Source: Neelides folsomi (taxonomy: Eukaryota > Arthropoda > Collembola > Neelipleona > Neelidae). From it: a DNA stretch of 55,255 nucleotides. Position numbers and translations under genes: made by a program. The stretch is from NCBI GenBank assembly GCA_034687125.1, contig JAQGBZ010000396.1:1-55255 (forward strand), read 5' to 3'. Positions 37,691 to 50,500 of this stretch are shown here, one piece after another; position 1 is the stretch's first letter; every line of letters begins with the position of its first letter. The notes under the pieces are model-generated. The model saw only the letters and a list, made by a program, of their open reading frames with translations. It made no database searches and was not told where the DNA came from.

Positions 37691-38682
37691 CTTTTCTTCT
37701 TATCGATGACCCCAAAGAGATTTCCTACTTTTCATCCATGAATATTGATAAGGTCAAAGAACCAACTCTTCCTTTTAACCAATCCTTGTATGTATTATGT
37801 TGATGTAGGTCGCAATAATTCACAACAACACGATCAGCTGACCTAATAAACAATCCCCCAAAATTGTAAATAACCCTCCAATTAACTAATGCAGGAAGTG
37901 AGATGTCACCCAAATAAATGTTCACCATCAGTGGAGCAATTAAAAGAATATTCGCTAGAATTTTGACCAAAAAACTGAATGTAGGCTAAACTTACAATTT
38001 GACAGGGGAGGAAGATGAGCAAAGTCAGCAATTAGTTAAATAATTAACTATTTTGCAAGGACGAACTTCACTTTGCTGAACACGATAAAGGGTATTATGC
38101 CCTTTAGAGGGAAGCTAATGTCACTTTGAATTAAACAATGTGGTTAATAATTAACTTGTGATATCTAGAACATCTATTTAAGATCTTGGTAATTGGAATC
38201 GAATTGATTGGGAAGTGGAGGATGAAAGCTGAGAAAGTTCCTTCGTGTGGGAATTCAAATCTCCTATGTTTTCCCAATGTTTCGCCATCTTGTGTGATAA
38301 ACCTCTATACCTTTTATGGGAACAAACGTTCTTTTCTCTCTCTTTGTTTATACAAATATTCCATATATCTAATTAAAAAATTAAAATTTATAAATAATAA
38401 TTAAATCTATTTTAATGAATATTATAGTCATTCTAATTAAATTGGTCCTAAAACTGTATATAACATCAAGGTTCATTATTTGACGTCTTTAACATTTCAA
38501 TAAAACTTGGTTGACGCCGATTGAATAAAATATTTTTATGGATTTATGAAAAGATGGAAACTAAGAAACTTTGATTTATTTGTTATTTTATAATGATTAA
38601 ATTGAATTTAATAAATGTAAAATTATAATTATTGTCCGTGGGGAATTTTTCTTAACTTTATTGGTTTTCCAATTGTTAGATT
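37691..38682. other. Divergent region between WDTC1 and the tetraspanin gene
   Basis: About 1 kb between opposite start codons, expected to hold both promoters. A plus-strand TTAG lies just before the tetraspanin ATG (AATTGTTAG then ATTATGG), so a non-coding first exon upstream is possible. No TATA box or coding exon was recognised with confidence. Confidence 0.4.
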
Positions 38683-40910
38683 ATGGCCCATCATAAGAAC
38701 AAGCATGGACATCATGTTCATAAACATCACGGCCACCATGGCCATCATCATCACCATCATCGTCATCAAGAGAAAAAAGCTACAGGATCAAGTAGAAAGA
38801 AAAAGAAGAAGGAAATGAGCGAAGAAGACAAAATCCGATATTTTAATGAGCAATTCCGTGACGAGATGAGAAGGTCCGAAGCGACGGTGAGGAAAAGACT
38901 CGCTCTGAGACTCGAAGACGAAGGGCTAAAGAGCAAAAAACTTCTCATTGTCTTCATCATCACCACTGTAATTACAAATATCGAGATTAATTTGTTTAAT
39001 TTATTTAATTCAATTAATTCATAAGTTAAATGTGGCAAATGGTCAGTTTATTTGCAATTAATTACATGATGGATTTGTGCACTTTAGGGTTTATGTATAC
39101 TTCTCTTCTGTTTTCAAATCTATATGACCACGACCAAACTCGGAGGACCTGGAAGTCCACCAACGGAACGAGCTTATGAGAGTGTTTTCAAAACCAGTAT
39201 TGGATCTGTCATTCTTTGTTTTTGTTGTCTTTCTGGATTTGTAATAATTCAATATCGGATCACAAATATAGCTGGAGGTCTTTTTGTAAGTTTTGTTTAA
39301 CCTGTATAGGTATAGAAGTATGGTTTCGGTAATTTGTAAATAAATTACAATTAAATAATCTTAATTAAATAATCTTAATTGTTCAAAATAACAGTGGATT
39401 CTTTGTGTGACGATTTCAATGTGGTATTTTGTAAATGCGATCTCTTCAACTCTCTCATCAATTCGAGAAGATGATTTTGACAGTATAATCGCCTATTCCA
39501 ACTCATATTACAAATCAAGTTCCATTGTAAGATCACAGAGATTTCCTCCGGAATACTTGATCAACTATCAAGAGGTTCATGTAAGAGTTTATAATTTATT
39601 TGAATTAAAATTTGATATTTATTAAATTAGAACAATAATGATTTTTAAAGAAAATGGACTATATTGGTATTATGGCTAAGTTAAAAATTAAATTATTATT
39701 TTACAATTGATTGTAATAAAGAATTGCTAATTTATTCAATTTTAAGAAATGTTGTGGTTGGGGACCAATGCAAGCAGCATCTTGGTTGGAAATATTCGAT
39801 GATGACATGACTGACAAACATTTGCCATTGCGCTTCTTCCCGGAAAATTGCTGCAAGAATGATCCTGAAAATCCAGACAATATCAAAGTTTTGAATCAGT
39901 GTGCAGATTTGATTAGAGGGACAAAGAGGGAACCATCTGGAGATATAATATTTGAGAACGATTGTGAAGCTGATGAGGATGGAGGGGTCGTTAATCCTAC
40001 TTATTATAACGATCCCTATTTCGTCGACCTTACAAATTATTTTAACAAAGAACGAGAGAGAACTGTAGAAGAACAAACATGTGCTACTGATCGTTATGGA
40101 TTCTTTGGAAAATGTTACCATGAATTGACCTATAATCCAGACGAAATTAATAACTTTAAAGACAAAAGTATATTTGATAAAGATGAGAAAAAATCTCCTT
40201 GTACTCCTGTAAATGATCTTCTTTTCCAATTGGACAAAGTTACTCAAGGGCAGCCGAGTAAGGATAAAAAGTTCCCCTTTTTATTATTTTTTGATTCACG
40301 CACGAGGACATGCATTTACTACATATCAAGAGGATTTGCAAATCAAGATAAAATTAAACGCTCCATGTACGATGTATGTATGATATATAGTAATATTTAT
40401 GTCATTAACACTTTGCTTATTCTTACATTATTATTAGTTCTAGGTATTCCTAGTTTTTTTATATTAATTCTTTCAAAAAGTTATTAATTTTTGTTATTTA
40501 CATTTCAGGAATGTGAAAATTTTACTCCAATAGATAGACAAAACGGTTACAGAGATAGGAACGACAAGGAAGTTCAAGGATTTAAAAAGTTTCTTACTCA
40601 AATTAAAAGACACATGTGGGTGAATCTCTTTTTTGGATTTATCCTCCTCACTCTCGACGTCTTTGTTTTTTCCATCTTTTGGCGTTATTACGGAAATCTC
40701 CGTGCTTTGGAATTGAACACCAACGAACTTTCACCCGACTATCATTTCCTCAACTTACAACGGATGAATTATGAAGATTTTGAAGTTTTGGTGGCGGATG
40801 AAATCACAAGGAAGTACAAGAAAGATATCAACAAGTTCCGTGGACGTGTCGACCGAATGCAACAAATTGAAAGAAACTTGGAAAAGGATGAGACAGAAGT
40901 TGAAGAATGA
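38683..40910 (+). CDS. Large tetraspanin with histidine-rich N-terminus
   Basis: Five exons: 38683-38967, 39088-39285, 39395-39580, 39747-40373, 40509-40910; 1,698 nt, 565 aa. Four membrane segments at about 87-107 (LLIVFIITTGLCILLFC), 133-150 (SIGSVILCFCCLSGFVII), 160-179 (WILCVTISMWYFVNAI) and 470-490 (VNLFFGFILLTLDVFVF). Segments 3 and 4 enclose an outer loop of about 285 residues carrying the tetraspanin signature CCG (225-227), PENCC and further cysteines, the last just before segment 4 (ECE, about 434). Usual tetraspanins are 200-350 aa with a loop near 70-130. The first 28 residues contain 17 histidines, followed by basic KKKKK and a charged helix; the 75-residue tail is charged and coiled-coil-like. 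Membrane-organiser function is inferred from fold only. I cannot assign an orthologue. Confidence 0.85.
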
Positions 40911-41252
40911 CGGCAGTTTTATTCATCTGTTTTATTTTATTTCTAATAATAATGATTAATTAATTAATATCAATTGGTAGTAAAATATAATGAAAGTGTA
41001 ATTATATTTTTACTAGCTTATAAGTTGTATTGTTATCAAACAAATGACTTAGTTTTTAGCAACATTATTTAAAATCATATTCAATTATTTAAAAATTAAC
41101 ACCAGTAATGAAAAGTCTACATTAAAAATTAATAACTATTAAAGTTTTATATTTAAAGGATTTGTATTATAATTATTTATGGTGAATACAAGTTAAATGT
41201 TAATTGGTAATGTCTTAAAACTATGCTACGATTTTCATTATTTTTAATTGAG
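40911..41252. other. Convergent gap between tetraspanin and FBXO9
   Basis: 342 bp between stop codons, AT-rich, no gene seen. No clear canonical AATAAA was noted for either gene. Confidence 0.5.
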
Positions 41253-43228
41253 TCACTCAAGAATTTTTTCTGAAACTTTGTTGTATGATTTAACTCTTGA
41301 AAAGTAAAAAGGAGGGAAATGTGTGGAATTGACATCGAAACCATTCTCTGTCATTTCGTTGATTCCTGCTCGAGTACTTTGACGAGAAATTTTAATATTG
41401 TAATTCTTCCAAACAAGGTTATGTTTAAATTTCTTCTTAAGTGGGACAATTTCTAATTCCATGTAATAAGACGTTGCCCCGAATTTATTTGGTTCGATTT
41501 CACCTCGTCTCTTTTTGTGTGGATTAGTTATTGGTTCTCGTTCCAAATGTACTGAAACACGACCATTTTGAAGGAATCGATATCTCCCTCGGAGCGTGGA
41601 TGAATCTTGAGGTCTCTGATAACTTCGGAGACCAAATACTGCGTTCTTTGGTTGTTCGGCAGAAGTTAAGAAATAGACTTCTCCTATTAACAATATTAAC
41701 TATAATTACAAACCAATTTTACTAATATTTAATAAATTTATTAAAATACCATTTGGAAATAAACGAAGGTAGCGAAAGTATTCAACGAGATGCCACGGTC
41801 TAAAATCATAAAATATATCAAATTTAATTATTAAAATTCACAAATATATGAATAAACAATTCTACTAATTAACCAAACATTATTTTGATAAATTTTTATA
41901 GTGAATTAATCATGGATAAATTACCTATACCAATGATCTTGAAAGCTTTGCTCGCCGGATCTAACATATGTGACTCTTGAGATGTAAACACCATCAAATC
42001 GAAGTCGAGGTTTATGAAGAAACATTTCTCTGTATGAAGAATAGACGTCTAACGGAAGGACTGACGAGTTCCACATTCTATTAAAAACATTCGTCAATTT
42101 AGATTAATAAGTCAAAACAACTTAAAGAGTATTTAAAACAATATCTTAACAAGATAAAAATTACTTTTTACAAGCCATTCTCCAAAGTTCTTCATCTCTA
42201 CACAAACAGTACATTCCTCGAGAAGTTCCAGAAAGCACGTCAAGACTTCTCATGTCCAAATCACATGAAATCACCCATCTTACCAGACAAAATATAAAAT
42301 GTTATTTTTTAAATAATTTAATGGATTTGAGATAATATAATAATACTCAAGTATTGATCATCTATTACCTCAGAATATAAGAAATGACTTCCGAAGGTAA
42401 TTCAGAAATGTGGGTTTGTCCATTTTCGATTGATTTGTCAAAATAAATCCATCCTTTTAATTCAATTTCTTGTAAAAATTTCTTTAATAGAAATTCCTCT
42501 TCCTCATCATTGGCATTTTTATCATTAGCAGAATTTTTCTTCTCTTTCTTTTCTTTCTTCACATGAGGAGTTTGAAAGTCGCTGAGCCTTGTTTCAATAT
42601 CTGGCACAAGTTGAATGGCTTTGCGATAATATTTAACAGCGTCGTACAATTGCCCTTCTCTTTCAAACTTAACGCCTTCTAAAAAGTATTCCTGAAATCA
42701 AATAATCAAATTGTTATGTACATTAAACTGTAGATACATCACATAGGACAGTTTGATTTATAAGCTATTTAAAAATTGCAATAAAATTCAGAAATGGAAT
42801 TTAAACTTATATTAATTATTTTATTATGTAGAATATTTAACCGAATGTAATGTAAAGTAATTATGTCATTTAATTTACCGTAGCTTCTTCTTCGATCGTC
42901 TTCTCCTTTACTTGATTGACATTTTCTTTGCCTTCGTCATTTAAATAACTTGATTGATTCGTCGTAGGTGTCTTTTTGACCTTTAGCTCATTTTTCCAAT
43001 CTCGTCTAAAGGAGTCAAGGGCGGAAGAGGAGGAAGAATCCTCAGACTCGGAATCGGAGTTTTCATCTGTAACTCTCGTAGTTTTCCCCGAACACAATGA
43101 CCCTGATGTTTCCTAATAAGGTCAACAGTAAGTTATAATCAATTAAATCACAATAAATTCCTTTAAAGCTTTATTATCAGAGTCTTATTGGATAAATAAC
43201 TCTAAACATAATTTTATAATCTCACCAT
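41253..43228 (-). CDS. FBXO9: F-box only protein 9
   Basis: Exons: 43228-43226 (ATG only, inferred), 43112-42879, 42691-42369, 42278-42165, 42077-41925, 41799-41750, 41683-41253; 1,308 nt, 435 aa, against about 447 in human. Order: an acidic, Ser-rich start, a helical and TPR-like segment (EGQLYDAVKYYRKAIQLVP), a Lys/Glu linker, the F-box (HISELPSEVISYILRWVIS, then SLDVLS and WRMACKKMW), then the conserved FBXO9 tail with RPRLRFDGVYISR-like wording (here KPRLRFDGVYISRVTY), PWHLVEYFRYLRLFPNGEV and a final beta domain ending FYFSRVKSYN. Known: the F-box binds SKP1 in an SCF ubiquitin ligase; mammalian FBXO9 targets TEL2 and TTI1. The start-codon exon is supported by ATG-GTGAGA joined in phase to the acceptor at 43113, but an alternative start is possible. 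Confidence 0.93.
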
Positions 43229-46200
43229 ATTAAAATTATTGGCTCATTTCTCTTTAGAGAACAATAATGCATTTGCCAAAACTCCGTTTAACAATCCTTA
43301 ACATCCAAAATATTCATGCTATATTGCTTATAAAATGGTTTAATGTGGTAAATTTACGAAATTAATTAATATAGAATAAATGTTTACGAGTCCTCAATAT
43401 TTAACATTAATTTAACAATTTAACTGCGAAGAAGTTTTTTCTTTCAGACTTGATTTATAAATTGAGCTTTGCATCGCTTGCTTTATCGTTTAGTCCATTT
43501 CATTTCCTCTATTTATTATTCAACGTTTGGTGAACAAAGAATCAGATTTGAACATCATGCAAATAAATAATACATGCAAACGTGATTACAATCATTAAAG
43601 TACAAGAATAAATCATTTTTGCAATATTTTATCGTTTTCTTGAAGGTTAAAGCCATTCAATTGGATGGAAGTGATAATTGAAAATACTTGTCTTGTTTCA
43701 ACAACTTTCTTCTCCTTCCATTCTCATCTGCCCAGGTGGATTCAGATTCAGGTGGATCCAGGTGGATAGATAATACTTTACATATAGTATTATATCAGAG
43801 GTTCATTGTCTTTCTCTCATTTTAAATTCATTTTGCTGTTAGAACTTTGTATAAACATAATCAGGTGCGACCTTTGCTACCTTTATTTAATCGAACCTCT
43901 AATTTTGGTAAAGGGCAATTTGGTAAAAGTTAATAAGTACACATTTAAATACATTATTATTATATACAATATATGTAGTATGTACATAGTGCATAATTAT
44001 CATCTACAAAAGATTTACTATTTTACATAAAGCAATGGAGTAGCAATGTATGTTCATAAAAACAAGTCGGCGGCTCTAACTTTACAACTTCCAAACAACG
44101 TCTGGAATTGAAGCTATTAAGAAAAGCAAATGAAGATTTGAAAAGAATTGGGATGCTTAGCTTGTTGTCGAAACGTGATCAGATGTAAAATGAAGTGGAT
44201 TTAGGAGAAAAGGGATTTTGTTCCCAGCAAGGTAAATCTCCCAAAGTATATGTAGTTGAACAGACAATGAATAAATAAATGTCTAGCCACAAGAGGTTTG
44301 GTGAATTTTATTACCTTATTTTCATCCTTTTCAAGAGCGACCTTTACCTATTCCCGCTTCTTCTAACCTGAACTATTTTTATTCTTTTCTGAGATACTGA
44401 ATGAATTTCGAATGTCTAAAGATTACATTTGTATACTATTTACGTTGAATTGATGTTTCATCCTTCAACAAATTAACACTTTTTGTTTTTCAAAATTACA
44501 AACGCGTAAACGTCTGGATGGGTTGATGATCTTAAAGTCGGAAGTTTATTCAAACTTGATAAACTTCTTGTCAATGATCAAGAAAGGTCTCGTTAACTTT
44601 GTTATTATAAATCATACCATATATGTGTATCTGTAGTACAAGATAGACCTGAATTATGAACTTAGGACCATAATACAAATAACTTAAGTTTACTAATACT
44701 ACTAATACTTAAGTATACCAATAGTATATTGGTATATCTTATTGGTATATTAAATAGGTAATGTGGAATTCCCCTAAGCTTACGACAAATTATATATTTA
44801 GAATATCACAAGTTTATTCAAATATTTATTGTTTGAATTATCGATAAGTCGATTTAAAATAAAATTTATAAGAATTGTTTGTTCAAAATATACGCAATAT
44901 TGTATTTTTGTCAATATTGTATATTTAACATATATCGGCAATATTCTTGTATATTAGTAGTGAGTAATATATATTGATAAAAATTTATGCCTTTAAATTT
45001 ACAAGAATACAAGTCAGGATTATTTCTAGTTTTTATATGAAATATTGAATATGTATGAATGCATTGAATACTAAGAATATTCAACGTACTTATATATACT
45101 TAGAATCTGTACATCTATAACATTCAAGTTGAAAAGTTGTTAGAATGAGAGATTAAAGCACGCAGAAGTCGCAGAAACATCTTCACATTAACTCACATTC
45201 AAAGTGCGTCATGTTGAGTGAAGATTGGCGGTTGTGGTAATATTATGGCTACTTTGAGCAAATCTGATTATGTAGATTACTTTTGTATATTTAAAGTGAT
45301 GAGGTAAAGAGAGGAGGCTGAAAGGTTGGAGGAGCTTTTTTTCCTTTTATCGCACTTGAGTCAACTTTTCAACTTTTGGCATTTTACACTTCATCGTTTA
45401 TTTGCCGACCTTGTGGAATTTTTGCACTAACCAACTTACTAATTGTTCCATGATGTTCAACAAGTTGTATTTAGCGTACTTGAAAAATAAACGAAGATTT
45501 ACCACACATCACGAGCCGGGATGAAAATACATTTATAAAATTGAAAATATTATTTTAACAATTAACTCAATCTAAAATTCTAAAAATGGGTAAAAGCAGT
45601 TCAAGAATCTAATTAAATAAATACCATTACTATTCGTCATAAATCTCATAAATATTGGTATTGGTTAATTAAATTCTATAAACGTTCTGTATTTTCTGTT
45701 TAATAGCTCTGTATGAATTTAAAAAAACGCAAAATAAACTTAATTAAACCAAGTTTATGAAAAAATCGTGCTTGATAAAAGCTCATCTCACACATTTATG
45801 ACTTATGACACATTTTATTAAATCTTTATCATTGAACATTAAAACATGTATTTTTGTAGTTGAAAGCTATCAAAGGTAATAACAATAATTGGCATTAGAA
45901 ATTCAATTTTAGAAGTGATAAATGGATAAATACATGTTTGGAATATTTAATTCTAGTTGTTAGTCAAAGGAGAGCTCAAAGGTCATTAGTGAACCGAATC
46001 CATGAGAGTTGTTTTAATCCTGAGGATGGGAGCAGCCAGAGGATGAGACGGAACTGTCTCTTTTCCCCCAGAACTCCCCTTTTCGCATTCAATTGTTTTC
46101 CAACTGGACCATTTGAACCCTTGCATACAAAACCCTCGTCCCATTGTGCATTTGTACAAAGAACGTGCATTTACTTCTACACGAAACTACCTTATATTTT

Positions 46201-46858
46201 CTAACTTCAAATACTATTCATATACCATAGATAATTAGATAATGGTACATTTTACAACTTCCCTTCTTACCATATATTATCTTCCATTAATCATTCTTTT
46301 ATTTATTTGAACAAGTATTTGGCATTACCCAAACTTTCACATACTTACTTAATACTTATAAATTACTTTACCTTTTGTTCACATAAAACGCTGTCACATT
46401 CCCACACTTGTCATTGACTAAATAAATGTTAAGTATATTTTTGTACTACAAAACTTTTACTAAATACTATCAATATGGGTTAAAGTTGTATAGCTATAAT
46501 ATAGCTATATCAGTACATACAAATTGGTTAAAATATCTTGTTTTACCAATTTGAACATAATACCAAGACATAGGATATAATTAAATACACTAATAAACAT
46601 ATGCCTTACTTTAGTACTTAAGTGCCAAGTGCCAATATTGTATGTATTATACATACTTATTTTATATGAGTGATATACATTGCAGTTAACAATAATATAC
46701 CTACCATAGAAGAAAAAAGAAAGAACTCAGTTTAAGGTACCGGGCCAAATACATGCTGTGTACCATTGGGGCTATATCTCTCCTCCACGTAAATTGGATT
46801 GAATAAAGGTGAGTTTTGTTCAGTTGCAGGCGACCCCTTGGCTAGTCCATTACCCTCC
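43229..46858. other. Long intergenic region, no supported gene
   Basis: About 3.6 kb, very AT-rich with many stops. A few local features stand out: the CAGGTGGAT triplet at 43733-43767, and a GC-richer patch at about 45950-46180, open on both strands for 64-88 codons but without homology I recognise. A 30-codon basic helical frame ends at about 44189 and has no partner exon. No tRNA or rRNA was recognised. Confidence 0.45.
43733..43767 (+). repeat. Three copies of CAGGTGGAT within 35 bp
   Basis: Exact CAGGTGGAT at 43733-43741, 43749-43757 and 43759-43767. Each contains CAGGTG, the E-box form preferred by Snail/ZEB and daughterless-type factors. It sits about 500 bp upstream of the FBXO9 start. 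A regulatory role is speculative. Confidence 0.6.
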
Positions 46859-46870
46859 TATATAAATATA
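46859..46870 (+). promoter_or_regulatory. Candidate TATA-box promoter of the single-pass membrane protein gene
   Basis: TATATAAATATA lies in a GC-richer stretch of the AT-rich intergenic region, 669 bp before the start codon at 47539. A start of transcription near 46890-46900 would give a long 5' UTR or a leader intron. AT-rich DNA makes chance matches common, so confidence is modest. Confidence 0.35.
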
Positions 46871-47538
46871 GAAAATAGTTGGACCCTTGGACATTCTTCT
46901 AAAAACCATCATTTGCTCCACCAAATTGAGACTCGAAACAAACTCTGCATTTACGACACCTGACAAATATTTTTATTCCTCCTACTGTGTTCAATTGTTA
47001 AGGACCGTTTTCTCAAATTTTCAAGATTTACCTAAGATTTATAGACTGATCTGATTTTGGAAACTATACTTATATTTGGATTTATTTGTTATATTTGGAT
47101 TATTCAATTCAAATACATAACTTTTTATACGACTATGATACAAACTTACAAAAGTTATGATTATGAGGAAATTGAGAGAAATTGTTTAAAAAGTGAAAAT
47201 CTTATTTCTTTGCTCTTAAAGTTCAAACTTGTGGAGATGAGGATTTTACCAATAGTTTTGAATAGTTTTTACCGGACAAGAAATTCTTTACAATTGCAAA
47301 GTGAAGTGTTTTGATAAACATTTGAAACTTGATAAACCCATTTAAAGCCAATCCATTTAGCTTTCTCTTTTCATACTTTCAATTTTGTACGATTTTAATT
47401 GTTCATTAAATTGTATTAAGCTGACGAACCGTTTGTTTATTTGCTAGAAATTCTGTCTTTTTATGACCGTCGACCTCAAAGTGGAAATTGAACGCTACCG
47501 GATTTAATTACTTTGAAGATTAAAAATATTAAAATATT

Positions 47539-50500
47539 ATGGCTCCGTTCAACCCTTCTGATAGTGCCGAAGGATTGAATTTCGATTCTGAGTTTAACCA
47601 AGGGACTGCCGTGGTTCACGACCACACTTATACATTTTCAGAAATTGTTAATGAACTCATCCATCCCCACTCCCACACAAATGGTAAGTTTCAAATGTCA
47701 TGCAACTTTTATTTTAGCTCTTAATTACTTTATTACATCTTTTATTAAATTCTACATTTAAAACATTAACAATGGTTAGGAATTATTTTATATAGATGTT
47801 GAAGGTTAAGTTTAAACATTATTTTAATATGAAAGGAACGTGTTTTTTAAATCCACAAATATTACATGTTACATTGTAAATACATTGTAGATATTTAGAT
47901 AAGGATTAAAAAATAATCGTGATATCTTATAAAGTTTGGATTGACATCGCAGTCAATTTTTTTGGTTCTTGCCTCTGAATAAATGAGGGAAATTTGATGG
48001 AGAATATTCATTCCAGCATTGAGTAAGGACATTTTTGGTCCACAGGTCACATGCATAATTTTTCCATTAACTATTGACGTCTTTTTTTCATATGTCGGTT
48101 AGTCGACTACTTCACAAATTATTCATTCACTCACATGAACATTCAATCATCGCTATATGTTTTATATCCAATTGTTCATGTCATTACTCATATGGATTTA
48201 TAACAAGTATAAAAAATTATTACCTATCTGTAATGTCAATATTAAGATTACTAAACTCTTGTTTTTTTAACTTTTGTCTTAAGGTTAAACAATTCTTTCA
48301 CCCTTACTTTGTTAATTGTTAATGTACGAGCATGTGATTTGAAATATTGATAGGATTTTACTTTGAAATTAATGACTTATAATACAATTAAGATTCAAAT
48401 TACTTCTAATTATTACATACCTTGCACGCATTAATATTTAACAAAGAAGAAAGAGTTAAAGACGGAAACTTTGCTATATGTATTTGAGGATACATTATTA
48501 TAAATTGTATTGTAATTAGTAGTACTAGATATATCTGTATTCGGGTATTATAGGAGGCCTTCGGGTATTGGTATAGCCTTAAACATGCCGGTTAACTTGT
48601 TATAATTCTTTGTGTAAAATGCGGATATGATCTAGTATGAGAGTTTCAAAAAGGTTTCAATAGAAAAACCCAATTGCCATTCTTGAGGAAATCGTGGTAT
48701 TATGTGTAATAATTTGAGAGGCAAAGTGGCGTAAATGTATTGGTAATGAACCATTTGCATGATTCATTTATTCAAAGCTTCTTAAGAACTAATTATACAA
48801 ACTTACCTCTTTCTTCAAACCATCCAACATCCAATTTCAAATATTCCTCAGTCGTAAACTCAACTTAAAATGAGTGAGAGGAAGTGTCTTTGGGATGATA
48901 ATTTTTATTCTTAAATAGATAGGGCAAAAGAGATACAAAAGTATTCCAAGTTAAATCAGCAGTTCCATTGTATTTTTCCTTTGGGTTTTTAAAGAGTTAT
49001 TAAAGGTAAATAAATATTTATATTTATACAAAATCAAAGAATTTCCGCTTCTCAGAAATTGGGATTTCCCATTATCCTCTCAAAGACAAAAGATTTAAGC
49101 TCATTTAACTCATTTTACCATTAAACTTAAACACCCTTCAATCAAGTAATCATTCAAAACTTCAAAAGTGACAGAAAAGGGAAACAGAAAAAAAATCTCG
49201 CAAATCTTGAATATTGCTAATACTAATTCTCAGTAATTGTTAATCCGGATAATTCAATAGAATTCAGTAATTAATATTTTAAATACAAAATCCATTTTCT
49301 TAAAAATTCAATATCTCTGACGGTAATTAAAGTTTTAATTTAAATTACTAGTTTATGTGTTAAATTACACTTGCATGTTCAATTACTCGGACGTGAGTGC
49401 AATGTGAATTCCTTTCTTTTTGCGTTCTATTCTTTTCTTTGAGTGTTCATTCTGTTCATATATTGTTAATGTTAATTTGCCCTCAAAAGATAATTTTGTT
49501 AAATCTGGATCAAACTAGTGTAAAAAGTCTTGAGTAAGGATCAATCATTTTAACTCATATTTAACCAATAGACTATCCAAGTGAATATACTTAATTGAAA
49601 CAGAAAGTGTTTTTTCTCCTTCACAATATTTAACGTTCATTATGGTAATCATCCATTTCATCAGGAATTGTAATTTCAAGGAAAGTTTTATCTTGAACTT
49701 TTTTAAGATTCTTTGAACAAGAGTTGATAGACTGCATGGCGCTGAGAAGACAGGAATCAAAGGCGATTCTCGATCAATAAAATTCTTCCTTTTTCCTCTT
49801 ACCGAGCTTTGAACCATGGAATGGTTTAATTTAATGATTAGCTCTGATAAAAATAATTATGGTAATCCAAGACCAACCACACCGTCTTGGTCGCTTCTTT
49901 AACATGTCTATAATACTTACAATTAGTTAAAGAAGAGAGTCAATATATAATCTATGATTAAAATTCATGGTCAAATGTATATTTTTATGGTGTGGAACTT
50001 GATCTTTAAACGAGTCTAACAAGAATGATAATCGGTGTACAAATGATATAACTGTCCTAAAGCCATTTTCTTTTTATAGGAACGGGTCTTGGCTCATCTT
50101 CCGATTCTCCAGGTGAGTTTTCATTCAGAGTCAATCAATTGAAAATGCACACGCTTGAGAGGGTAAAATAAAGGAAAATTACAATTTATGCAAATGTGCA
50201 GTGGCACTTATCATTAGTATGCAACCTTACATAAAATCTCTTTCTATTCACATTATCTGACATCACTGAATATATTAAATTAACCATTTGAATGAAGAGT
50301 AATGTTTTTGGGAAAGATTGGTGAAGCCATTTGAGGATGAATGGTTATATAAAATGGCAATTACATGGAAGGTTCATGAATTTTCACTTATGTGATTGCT
50401 CTCGATTCTATTGATCCCCAATGATATAATCGATACTTCGATGGCTATAATTAAGCTAATATTCAACTTTACATAATCCCACTTTATATCACTAAAGGCA

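Noticed and set aside
37725..37970. Minus-strand 81-codon hydrophobic frame upstream of WDTC1
   Set aside because: It lies in the divergent promoter region and does not join WDTC1 in phase; no family recognised.
44090..44189. Basic helical stretch ending LLSKRDQM before a stop, as a possible last exon
   Set aside because: No upstream exon or conserved family found; about 30 codons can occur by chance.
47057..47314. 85-codon open frame upstream of the single-pass protein gene
   Set aside because: It opens with TTG rather than ATG and has no recognisable feature; probably leader or intron sequence.
49545..49817. Minus-strand 90-codon frame in intron 1 of the single-pass protein gene
   Set aside because: No homology, no splice partners, and composition like the surrounding intron.
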